Assembly: GCA_035636095.1 (NCBI GenBank)
Contig: DASPZU010000009.1
Coordinates: forward strand, 1-64,000
Source of the DNA: Gp7-AA10 sp035636095
GTDB lineage: Bacteria > Acidobacteriota > Thermoanaerobaculia > Gp7-AA8
Reading direction: 5' to 3'
Length of the DNA stretch: 64,000 nt
The position numbers and the translations under genes are program-made. The notes under the pieces are model-generated. The model made no database searches. It was given only the letters and a program-made list of their open reading frames with translations, and was not told the origin of the DNA. Every line of letters begins with the position of its first letter. Positions within the stretch are counted from its first letter, which is position 1. Shown one piece after another: positions 57,231 through 64,000 of the stretch.

Positions 57231-58636
57231 CGTGCCTCCAGTCTGCCCGCCAGCCGCGAAAGCGGCAGCGACAAGATGAGATAAAGCGCGGCGCACAGCG
57301 CGCCGGGAATCACCCAGCTCCCGATGTTGGCCGCGAAGATCGATGTTTGCTTGGTCAGTTCCACCACCGTGATCACCGAAACCAGCGAGGAATCTTTCAG
57401 CAGCGCCACGAAGTCGTTCGTCATCGGCGCCAGCGCCAGCCGGAATGCTTGCGGCCCGCGCACCAGCCGCAGCACTTGCGTCTCCGTGAAGCCGAGCGTG
57501 CGCGCGGCTTCGAGCTGTCCGCGCGGGACCGCTTCCAGAGCGCCCCGATAAATCTCGCTCTCATACGCCGCGTAATTGAGGCCCAGGCCGATGAGGGCCG
57601 CCAGCAGAGCGGGAAGACGAATCACCGCTGAGAGGCCGTAGTACAAGACAAAGAGCTGCAGCAACAGCGGCGTTCCGCGAATGACCTCGACGTAGGTCGT
57701 GAGGATCGCGCGCAGCATCACGTTTCCATAGATGCGCCCGCTCGCGATGATGGTGCCGACGAGGATCGCCAGCGCCATCGATATACAAGAGATGATGATG
57801 GTGATCACGGCCGCGCGAATGAGCGCCGGGATGTAACTGAGTACGAGTGGAGCACCGGCGCCTGCCCTGAGCGCAGCCGGCGGCGCTCCACCAAGAACGC
57901 GTTGGAAGAACGCCGGCTGATACGAATCCCAAATGCCCCACTTCCGATAAATGCGCTCCAGCGTTCCGTCCCGCATGCGCGCCTCGAGCACATCGTTGAT
58001 GCGATCGCGCATCGCGGTATTCGCCCGCGCCAGGACGACAATGTAATGACCTGTGGCGACAGGTTGCGGCTCGATGAAGAGTCCGGGAATCGAAGGCATG
58101 CGGCGGGCGGCGATGATGTTGTCGAGCAGCACTGCGTCCAACCTTCCCTGCCGCAGGTCGGAGTAGGGATGCACGTCATCGTCGTACGTGACCGTCTGCA
58201 CCGGCTGCGTCAGGAGAAAGTCGTACGCCATCGTCCCGCCCAGCGTTCCGACGCGATGGCCGCGCAGATCCGACATGGTCCGATATTTGTTTCGATCCTC
58301 GGCCCGCACGGTGAGGACTTCGTGGAATTCGTAGTACGGAACCGTCGCGGCATGCGTCGCGCGCCGGGCGGGGATGTCTTCGACGCCGCTCATCCCGACC
58401 TCGAAGTCGCCGCGCTCGACGGAGGCGTCGATCTGGCTGAACTGGACTTGAACAAATTCGGCGCGCCGCCCGAGGCCTTTTGCAATTTCTTCGGCGACCT
58501 CGACGTCGAATCCGCGCACCTTCATCGGATCGCGCGGGTCGGCTTCCACGAACGGAGCGCCGCCTTCGGCATCGCCGCCCCATCGGAGCGGCGGCCCCTC
58601 CGCAACTAACGCGAGGAGAAAAAGGACGACCGGCAT
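57209..58636 (-). CDS. Amino-acid ABC transporter, fused binding protein and permease
   Basis: A 475-residue fusion. After a signal-like segment (MPVVLFLLALVAEG) a periplasmic solute-binding domain spans about 20-250 (GFDVEVAEEIAKGLG, LRGHRVGTLGGTMAYDFL, LLDNIIAARR). A short linker that contains a palindromic DNA element leads to a GlnP/HisM-type permease (about 265-470) with GTIIASGRIYGN, EVIRGTPLLLQLFVLYYG and the EAA loop EAARTLGFTETQVLRLV. Such fusions are known in GlnPQ-type importers. With the ATPase gene it forms a complete importer for a polar amino acid. Confidence 0.9.
   Translation of the reverse strand: MPVVLFLLALVAEGPPLRWGGDAEGGAPFVEADPRDPMKVRGFDVEVAEEIAKGLGRRAEFVQVQFSQIDASVERGDFEVGMSGVEDIPARRATHAATVPYYEFHEVLTVRAEDRNKYRTMSDLRGHRVGTLGGTMAYDFLLTQPVQTVTYDDDVHPYSDLRQGRLDAVLLDNIIAARRMPSIPGLFIEPQPVATGHYIVVLARANTAMRDRINDVLEARMRDGTLERIYRKWGIWDSYQPAFFQRVLGGAPPAALRAGAGAPLVLSYIPALIRAAVITIIISCISMALAILVGTIIASGRIYGNVMLRAILTTYVEVIRGTPLLLQLFVLYYGLSAVIRLPALLAALIGLGLNYAAYESEIYRGALEAVPRGQLEAARTLGFTETQVLRLVRGPQAFRLALAPMTNDFVALLKDSSLVSVITVVELTKQTSIFAANIGSWVIPGALCAALYLILSLPLSRLAGRLEARWKAATS
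57847..57891. repeat. 45-bp GTGG..CCAC palindromic element in the transporter linker
   Basis: It starts GTGGAGCACCGGCGCC and ends CGGCGGCGCTCCAC. The length is 15 codons, read in frame as GGAPPAALRAGAGAPL between binding domain and permease. It shares its right end with 33146-33184. Confidence 0.7.
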
Positions 58637-58732
58637 TGCAGGGGCATTATCGGTCTCATGCAACTCAAGCGTCGAGATAGCGTGAGAAAATCGGTTCGTG
58701 CCAACCGTCACAACGATTCATCGAGGCGTGGA

Positions 58733-59002
58733 ATGAACACTTCGGCTCTGCAGACTAGTGCTCGCGCGATCGAAGTTCGCGTTACTGAAGATCAGTTGGT
58801 CGTATCGCTAGCTGACGGTCGCGTTCTGTCTACTCCGCTTTCGTGGTTTCCCCGACTTTTCAACGCTCGCCAATCAGAACGGCAGAAGTTCGAGTTGCTC
58901 GGTGATGGTGAAGGCATCCACTGGCCGCTGATTGATGAGGATCTGAGCATCGCCGGCCTTCTTCGAGGAAATCGCGGCGCGGAAACGGGCGTACGCCGGT
59001 AG
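58733..59002 (+). CDS. DUF2442 small protein
   Basis: An 89-residue protein with the DUF2442 pattern: VRVTEDQLVVSLADGRVLSTPLSWFPRL, a run of charged residues, and GEGIHWPLIDEDLSIAGLL. Family members often sit beside toxin-antitoxin-like DUF4160 genes and may bind nucleic acid, but no partner is found here. ATG 58733 has GAGG upstream; the longer frame from 58658 overlaps the divergent transporter start. Confidence 0.82.
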   Translation: MNTSALQTSARAIEVRVTEDQLVVSLADGRVLSTPLSWFPRLFNARQSERQKFELLGDGEGIHWPLIDEDLSIAGLLRGNRGAETGVRR

Positions 59003-59011
59003 ACGCTACGC

Positions 59012-60061
59012 TCACTTTCTCACGACCGCATCGCCCTCAATTTTCCAGCCGTCGTTGAGCGTCAACGTGTAATTGTCCGGCTCGCGCGGAACAGTCAGGC
59101 GAGTCCAGTCGGACGCGATCAGTGCGCCGCCGGCTTTCACCACGATTTGGCCCCAGTCGTCGCGCAAGCTCAGAGTCGGATAGATCGTGCCGTAGGGCTC
59201 GAACGGTTGCGCCCTGTTGGGATCCATTTCGAATTGCATCTTGTGTAGCGGCAGCTTGAGGACCGGGCCGTCGATGAATCGACCTCGCAAGTCGCGGAGC
59301 ATCGCCTGCTTCTTCTGGTCGCGCTCGCGTTCCCGAGCTAGGAGTTCCGCGCCGCCGTATTTCGCCTCCCCATAGCCCATCTCGCGCAGCGCGCCCCATG
59401 CGGGACCGCTGGCGTACGCGAACGATCGCGAGAAGGTCGGGGCCTTTTCGGCATCGCGCAAAGCGTCGATCAGATGCGGAATTCGCTTCGAAAGCGACGG
59501 CTCCGCGAACACGGTGCCGGTGTATTCGGCCAACCCTTCGCTCATTTCGAGCGCGTCCTCTTCGGCGGCAGCGTGCGGAAAGCGCTCGCGACGCCGTTCC
59601 CGAAACGCCATGGCATCCGACAGCGCCCGGCGGTCCCCACCGAGCGCGGCAGCCAGCGCGCGCCACTCCAACTGCATCAGATATCGCCCTTCCAACGTGT
59701 CGAGATGCGCATTGGGGACCTCCTGAACGACCAGGCCGAGTTTGGGCTGAATGCGATGAAAGGATTCGTGAGCGAGCAGCACGCGACGCTGATAGGAATC
59801 TGCCGGAAGCGGCAGCATGACCATGGTCCAGCGATCGCCCTCCCAGTCCACCGAAGTGTTTGCGATGGGCATCGATGCCGGCAGCGTCCCCTCGGAGATG
59901 TTGTCCTCGCGCCTGGCGACGTAATGCCGCGTGTCCGGCTCGACGAAAACCGTCGGCCCGCACAGCGACATGCCCCACATCCGTCCGTTGTCGCGCGCGC
60001 ACATCGCGTCGAGCTCGTGAAATGCATGCATCAAAGTTGCGACTGCCATCGCCGCCAGCAT
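59012..60061 (-). CDS. Putative secreted zinc metallopeptidase
   Basis: About 349 residues with a signal peptide (MLAAMAVATLMHAFHELDA). The motif LLAHESFHRIQ fits the HExxH zinc site, and about 75 residues later EGLAEYTG could give the third ligand, as in gluzincins. A C-terminal beta-rich region (LSLRDDWGQIVVKAGGALI) follows. I cannot name the family. ATG 60061 is chosen for AAGG four bases upstream; a TTG at 60109 would add a non-signal-like stretch. Divergent from the IMPase gene. Confidence 0.7.
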   Translation of the reverse strand: MLAAMAVATLMHAFHELDAMCARDNGRMWGMSLCGPTVFVEPDTRHYVARREDNISEGTLPASMPIANTSVDWEGDRWTMVMLPLPADSYQRRVLLAHESFHRIQPKLGLVVQEVPNAHLDTLEGRYLMQLEWRALAAALGGDRRALSDAMAFRERRRERFPHAAAEEDALEMSEGLAEYTGTVFAEPSLSKRIPHLIDALRDAEKAPTFSRSFAYASGPAWGALREMGYGEAKYGGAELLARERERDQKKQAMLRDLRGRFIDGPVLKLPLHKMQFEMDPNRAQPFEPYGTIYPTLSLRDDWGQIVVKAGGALIASDWTRLTVPREPDNYTLTLNDGWKIEGDAVVRK

Positions 60062-60112
60062 GACCCTTGAGACGCCGGCTGCCAGAAAAGGTTTGATGCT
60101 ACGCTGCAATCA

Positions 60113-60844
60113 TTGAAGGACGATCTGCGTCTCGCGCTGGCGCTGGCAGACCTCAGCGACCGGATCACGCTGCGCCATTTCCGCGGAACTTTTTCAGTGC
60201 GGACCAAAGCCGACCAGACGCCGGTATCGGAGATCGATGAGGCGGTCGAGAACGCGATTCGCGAGCAGCTGAATCGGGAGCGCCCCCAGGACGCCATCAT
60301 CGGCGAGGAGTTCGGAGAGCGCGGCGACTCCGCGCGCCGCTGGATCATCGATCCCATCGACGCGACGCGCAACTACATCCGCGGCATTCCGGTTTTCGCG
60401 ACCTTGATTGCGCTGGACGGCGAAGTTGGCGTCGTCTCGGCGCCCGCGCTCAACCATCGATGGTGGGCATCGCGCGGAAAGGGGGCGTTCTGCGACAGCC
60501 GTGGCATCCATGTTTCAAAGGTCACATGTCTCGGCGATGCGCAGATCGGCTACGACAGCGTCGCGGACTTCGCCGCCCCTGATAAATTTCTCGAGTTGGT
60601 GCGGAGTTGCGACCGCGCGCGCGGCTTCGGCGATTTCTGGATCCACATGCTGGTGGCGGAAGGTGCCATCGAGATCGCAGTCGAGCCGAAAGTCGCGTGG
60701 TGGGACATGGCGGCCGTGCAGATCATCGTCGAAGAAGCGGGCGGACGCTTCACTGCGCTCGACGGCCAGCCGCGCGCCGATCGCGGCAGCGGGATCTCCT
60801 CGAACGGCGCATTGCACGACCAGGTGCTGGTGGCGCTGCGATGA
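60113..60844 (+). CDS. Inositol-monophosphatase family protein (histidinol-phosphatase-like)
   Basis: A 243-residue Mg-dependent phosphatase. Metal ligands are in IIGEEFGE, IIDPIDATRNYI and AWWDMAAVQIIVEEAGG. The family hydrolyses inositol phosphates, fructose bisphosphate, PAP or histidinol phosphate; the compact length and DATRNYIRG loop resemble HisN-type enzymes, but substrate is unproved. TTG 60113 is the only start compatible with the N-terminal helix. The next gene starts with an ATGA overlap. Confidence 0.88.
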   Translation: MKDDLRLALALADLSDRITLRHFRGTFSVRTKADQTPVSEIDEAVENAIREQLNRERPQDAIIGEEFGERGDSARRWIIDPIDATRNYIRGIPVFATLIALDGEVGVVSAPALNHRWWASRGKGAFCDSRGIHVSKVTCLGDAQIGYDSVADFAAPDKFLELVRSCDRARGFGDFWIHMLVAEGAIEIAVEPKVAWWDMAAVQIIVEEAGGRFTALDGQPRADRGSGISSNGALHDQVLVALR

Positions 60845-61407
60845 CGAACGAGCAGGTGATGGTCGTGCGGACCGTCGATCTGCAGCCGTTTTGCAGCGGC
60901 CGCCTGATTCGCAATCAGGCCCGACCGATCCTCGACATCATCGCCTCGCGCCATTTCTTCATCGACCGGCCCACGGCCGAAGTGTCGCCGGAGTATCGGC
61001 AGATCATTCCGTACGTGCTGATTCGAAACGGCGATGATTACTTCGTCCTCGTGCGCACGCCCAAGCAGAGCGAAGCGCGACTCCATCACAAGGTCTCGCT
61101 CGGCATCGGCGGGCATATCAATCCCGGCCATTCGCTGCTGGAGGGCCTGCAGAAAGAGCTGGATGAAGAAGTATGGATCGGGTCGGATTACGACATGCAG
61201 TTCATCGGGATCGTGAACGACGATTCCACCGACGTCGGCCGCGTTCACCTCGGCGCGGCCTACGTGCTGGACACACAAGGCAGAGAGGTGAAGGTGAAGG
61301 AGACCGACAAAATGTCGGGGGAGTGGATGTCGCGAGGCGCTTTGCGCAACGCGCGCACCGCGATGGAGTCGTGGTCGCAGATCGTCTATGACGAATTTAT
61401 TGCTTAG
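60841..61407 (+). CDS. NUDIX-like protein with a degenerate NUDIX box
   Basis: A 188-residue protein. IIPYVLIRNGDDYFVLVRT and GIGGHINPG match the NUDIX fold, and KELDEE retains the metal-binding Glu residues. The full G-x5-E-x7-REUxEExGU motif is not kept: the first Glu is His, Arg is Lys and the last Gly is Trp. Activity may be changed or lost. It overlaps the IMPase upstream by four bases and the MBL gene downstream by twenty. Confidence 0.75.
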   Translation: MTNEQVMVVRTVDLQPFCSGRLIRNQARPILDIIASRHFFIDRPTAEVSPEYRQIIPYVLIRNGDDYFVLVRTPKQSEARLHHKVSLGIGGHINPGHSLLEGLQKELDEEVWIGSDYDMQFIGIVNDDSTDVGRVHLGAAYVLDTQGREVKVKETDKMSGEWMSRGALRNARTAMESWSQIVYDEFIA

Positions 61408-62254
61408 CCTGGCCGTCATTCTCCTGGGCACCGGATATCCGCGGCCGGACGCGAACCACGCCGGCCCGGCAACCGCCATCGTGGCAGGCGACAAATGGTT
61501 TCTGGTCGATGCCGGCCGCGGGGCCACCATGCGCGTGGCGGCCACGCCGCTGCAATACGAGAACCTGCGCGGCGTCTTCATCACGCACCTACATTCCGAT
61601 CACACCGCCGGCCTCCCGGACGTCTTCATCACGTCGTGGCAATTCGGACGGAAGTCGACGCCGCTGCCGCTCTACGGACCGGCCGGCATCCGGCAGCTGG
61701 CGGATGCCATGCTGCGGTTTTTCGCGGTCGACATTCACATCCGCCGCGATCTGGTCGAGAAGCATCCCGCGGCCGGAGCGACGATCGCAACGCATGTCGT
61801 CCGTCAGGGTGTGGTCTACGACGACGGCGATGTGCGCGTGACGGCATTCGCAGTCGAGCATCCGCCGGTCGCGCCGGCGTTCGGATATCGATTCGATTCC
61901 GGCGGTCACGCCATTGTCGTCTCAGGCGACACCCGGCCTAACGCGAATCTGATTCGCTTTGCGAAGGGCGCCGACATCCTGGTGCAGGAAGCCTATCTGC
62001 CGGAACACTTCGACCGCGTCGACAAGCCCGACGTCGCGGCGAAGCTGAAGGCCTATCACACCACCGCCGAGGAGGCGGGCGAGATCGCGACGGCGGCGGG
62101 CGTGAAGACGCTGGTGCTGACGCATCTCGTTCCAGCGGGCGCGCAGGGGACGTTCGCTGAGCGCGCAGCGAAGACGTTTCATGGGCAGATCATCGTTGGC
62201 GATGATCTAAAAACAATAACAATAAATGGTGATACTAATGCATCACATAATTAG
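61388..62254 (+). CDS. MBL-fold hydrolase, RNase Z-like
   Basis: A 288-residue metallo-beta-lactamase-fold protein. The metal motif is THLHSDHTAGLPD, with FAVEHPPVAPAFGYRF, VVSGDTRPNANLI and LTHLVPA as further ligands. LLGTGYPRPDANHAGPA at the start resembles RNase Z and arylsulfatase-like members; the hydrophobic N-terminus could be a signal peptide. The last 17 residues (DDLKTITINGDTNASHN) are coded by strongly AT-rich codons, unlike the rest. Confidence 0.87.
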   Translation: MTNLLLSLAVILLGTGYPRPDANHAGPATAIVAGDKWFLVDAGRGATMRVAATPLQYENLRGVFITHLHSDHTAGLPDVFITSWQFGRKSTPLPLYGPAGIRQLADAMLRFFAVDIHIRRDLVEKHPAAGATIATHVVRQGVVYDDGDVRVTAFAVEHPPVAPAFGYRFDSGGHAIVVSGDTRPNANLIRFAKGADILVQEAYLPEHFDRVDKPDVAAKLKAYHTTAEEAGEIATAAGVKTLVLTHLVPAGAQGTFAERAAKTFHGQIIVGDDLKTITINGDTNASHN

Positions 62255-62258
62255 TGAC

Positions 62259-62813
62259 ATGTTCGTGCTGTCCACTCCCATTGCCGAGAAGATCGTGCGT
62301 CCCATCCTGGTCTACGTTTTCCTGGTGTTGCTCCTGCGCATCTTTGGAAAACGCGAGCTGGCGCAGCTCAATCCGTTCGATCTGGTCGTGCTGCTTTCTC
62401 TGTCGAACACGGTGCAGAACGCCATCATCGGCGACGACAACACTGTGGCCGGAGGTTACATCGGCGCCTTCACGCTGATGCTGGTGAACTATCTGGTGCT
62501 CCGATTTCTCTTCCGGCATCGCCGCCTCGACCAGATCCTCGAAGGCCGTCCTTCGGTGCTCATTCGCGAAGGCCGCATCTGCAAGAACGAGCTGGCCAAG
62601 GAGCTGATCACGGTGCACGAGCTGCAGACCGTCTGCCGCCGGCAGGGCTTCGAGGGGATCCACGAAGTCGAGCAGTGCGTCCTGGAGCCGGGGGGCGCGT
62701 TCGTGATGAAGCGCAAGGTTCCGTCCGATCAGGAGCAGAAACACGAGCAGCTCGTGAACGGGTTGCAGGATCTGAAAGCGCAGCTCGACCGGCTGGAGGC
62801 GAAGCTGGCGTAG
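62259..62813 (+). CDS. DUF421 / YetF-like membrane protein
   Basis: A 184-residue protein with three TM helices (IVRPILVYVFLVLLLRIF, AQLNPFDLVVLLSLSN and GGYIGAFTLMLVNYLVL) and the cytoplasmic DUF421 domain (GRPSVLIREGRICKNELAKE). A coiled-coil tail ends it. YetF-type proteins occur in spore and stress contexts, with no defined activity. ATG 62259 (MFVLSTPIAEK) fits family starts; frames from 62226 or 62238 overlap the MBL gene and start in an AT-rich stretch. Confidence 0.85.
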   Translation: MFVLSTPIAEKIVRPILVYVFLVLLLRIFGKRELAQLNPFDLVVLLSLSNTVQNAIIGDDNTVAGGYIGAFTLMLVNYLVLRFLFRHRRLDQILEGRPSVLIREGRICKNELAKELITVHELQTVCRRQGFEGIHEVEQCVLEPGGAFVMKRKVPSDQEQKHEQLVNGLQDLKAQLDRLEAKLA

Positions 62814-62823
62814 TGTCGGCGCG

Positions 62824-63063
62824 CTATTTCTTCTCGTCGGGGCCGCGTTCGGTCTCGATCACGGGCCGCTCTTCGACGTGCAGCCCGCCGCCGTACGATC
62901 CGCCGCCGGTGGTGCCGAAAACGCCGCCCAGGCCTTCGCGGACTCCGTACGCTCCCGGCCCGTTGTGCGCTGCCTCGTCATAGCCGGCGTTGGTGGGATC
63001 GTCCTTCTCGTGCGGCGGCGTCGAGCCCTCCGCGGTGTAATCGATCTCGTCGTCGTTCGCCAT
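62824..63063 (-). CDS. Small acidic, glycine-rich protein
   Basis: A 79-residue protein with no TM segment. The first half is acidic and probably disordered (MANDDEIDYTAEGSTPPHEK), the middle is Gly-rich (GVREGLGGVFGTTGGGSYGGG), and the tail is charged. I do not recognise it. Its ATG at 63063 is two bases from the divergent hrpB start, so both genes would need promoters inside each other's 5' region. Confidence 0.6.
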   Translation of the reverse strand: MANDDEIDYTAEGSTPPHEKDDPTNAGYDEAAHNGPGAYGVREGLGGVFGTTGGGSYGGGLHVEERPVIETERGPDEKK

Positions 63064-63064
63064 A

Positions 63065-64000
63065 ATGCGGGATGTGGTGCAAACACCGCTCCCGATTGAC
63101 GCCCACGTCGACGCCATCGTCGCGCACGTGCGCAAATACGGCACGGCGATCGTGGTCGCGCCGCCGGGGTCGGGAAAGACGACCCGCATTTCTCCGGCGC
63201 TGACCGCCATCGGAAAGACGATCCTGCTGCAGCCGCGCCGCGTCGCGGCACGCGCGCTCACACACCGCATCGCTCACGAGCGCGGCTGGAAAATCGGCGC
63301 AGAAGTCGGATGGCAGATCCGGTTCGAGCGTCGCTTTTCCTCGCGAACGCAATTGCTGGTGGCAACCGAGGGCATCCTGACCGCGCGATTGCAGAACGAT
63401 CCGCTGCTCACGGAGTTCCGCGTGGTCGTGCTCGACGAATTCCACGAGCGCAGCATCCACGCCGATCTGGCATTGGCGCTCACCAAGCAGGCCGCGGCCG
63501 CGCGCCGCGACCTCGCCATCGTGGTCATGTCGGCGACCCTCGATGCCGAGCCCCTGGCGCATTTTCTCAGTGCGAAGATTTTCGACATTCAGGCGCGAAC
63601 ATTTCCGATCGAGATCGAGTATGCGCCTAACAAACCGTTGCGCGACTTGATCCCTGCCAGCGGCGACGCGCTCGTGTTTCTCCCAGGTGTGCGCGAGATC
63701 ACCCGCGCAACCGCGGAACTGCGAGACCTCGAGACCCTTCCCCTGCACGGATCGCTCGACGTCGAAGCGCAGGAGCGCGCCATCGCTCCATCGTCACGGC
63801 GCAAGATCATTCTGTCGACGAACATCGCCGAGACTTCGCTGACCGTCGAAGGCGTCAACACCGTCATCGACTCCGGGCTCCACAAAGTCCTGCGGTTCGA
63901 CCCCGAAACGGCGATCGATCACCTGGTCCTCGAGCGCATTTCGCGCGATTCCGCCGATCAGCGCGCCGGGCGTGCCGGGCGGACGGGGCCCGGGCGGGCG
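63065..64000 (+). CDS. hrpB: ATP-dependent helicase HrpB, N-terminal part (cut by window edge)
   Basis: The first 312 residues of a DExH-box RNA helicase. Walker A is APPGSGKTTRI, motif Ib region QPRRVAARALT, motif II LDEFHERSIHADL, SAT in VVMSATLDAEP, and motifs V-VI in STNIAETSLTVEGVNTVIDSG (split) and DQRAGRAGRTGPGRA at the edge. This order and the short N-terminus match HrpB. The frame stays open to base 64000. Confidence 0.93.
   Translation, partial: MRDVVQTPLPIDAHVDAIVAHVRKYGTAIVVAPPGSGKTTRISPALTAIGKTILLQPRRVAARALTHRIAHERGWKIGAEVGWQIRFERRFSSRTQLLVATEGILTARLQNDPLLTEFRVVVLDEFHERSIHADLALALTKQAAAARRDLAIVVMSATLDAEPLAHFLSAKIFDIQARTFPIEIEYAPNKPLRDLIPASGDALVFLPGVREITRATAELRDLETLPLHGSLDVEAQERAIAPSSRRKIILSTNIAETSLTVEGVNTVIDSGLHKVLRFDPETAIDHLVLERISRDSADQRAGRAGRTGPGRA

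Overview
This is a GC-rich stretch of bacterial chromosome packed with genes. No gap without a gene exceeds about 300 bases. Lipopolysaccharide transport (lptD) and dTDP-sugar synthesis point to a Gram-negative, two-membrane cell. Three Hanks-type Ser/Thr kinases, a VWA protein of the 'acidobacterial VWFA' type, and many TPR and beta-propeller secreted proteins suggest the phylum Acidobacteriota. That placement is inferred from family content, not from a marker-gene tree. I see no insertion sequence, prophage, integron, CRISPR array, rRNA or replication origin. One tRNA (CAU anticodon) is present.

Layout. 1-5.1 kb: kinase fragment, aldo/keto reductase, a frameshifted TPR protein, a TetR/FadR-like regulator with a palindromic operator, and a fatty-acid desaturase coupled to a small ClpX-type zinc-finger protein. 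5.1-16 kb: DUF488, ribF, a membrane protein, lptD, rmlA-type nucleotidyltransferase, a GspG-like lipoprotein, a methyltransferase, a YfhO-type membrane protein, a 2-hydroxyacid dehydrogenase and a frameshifted secreted protein. 16-20.6 kb (minus strand): a tightly overlapping cluster of zinc ribbon protein, RNase HI, YggS, YggT, DivIVA, HutI and phosphodiester glycosidase. 20.7-28.4 kb: tRNA, LysM protein, lytic transglycosylase, AMMECR1 protein, a lipid-carrier glycosyltransferase pair, TatD, M20 peptidase and a kinase. 28.4-33.8 kb: a six-gene overlapping operon (VWA, TPR, beta-propeller, zinc ribbon/TonB-like, zinc ribbon/TM, TPR) with no function I can name. 33.8-45 kb: serine hydrolase, smc, PAP2, a GT-C glycosyltransferase, DUF465, psd-pssA, an Asd-like protein lacking the usual active-site Cys, and bcp. 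45-52.3 kb (minus strand): hrcA-grpE-dnaK-dnaJ-prmA-comB-aminotransferase. 52.4-64 kb: a SurA-N-like protein, a kinase with a TolB-like propeller, a TauE exporter, an amino-acid ABC transporter, a putative metallopeptidase, an IMPase, a degenerate NUDIX protein, an MBL hydrolase, DUF421 and the start of hrpB.

Most genes overlap their same-strand neighbours by 1-8 bases (ATGA, GTGA, TGATG), so translational coupling looks like the main organising principle.

The least expected signal is repetitive DNA. First, seven gene junctions carry tandem arrays of 7-, 8- or 9-base units. Each locus has its own unit sequence, but the design is shared. The three heptamer fold-backs begin exactly at the upstream gene's stop codon, alternate two unit variants in the left arm and repeat the complement in the right arm. 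Some arrays run into coding sequence and spell signal peptides or protein tails. Second, palindromic elements whose lengths are multiples of three sit in frame inside genes, including two kinase linkers' worth of sequence, a TPR protein and the hinge of SMC. Third, short AT-rich islands of rare codons interrupt otherwise GC-rich genes.
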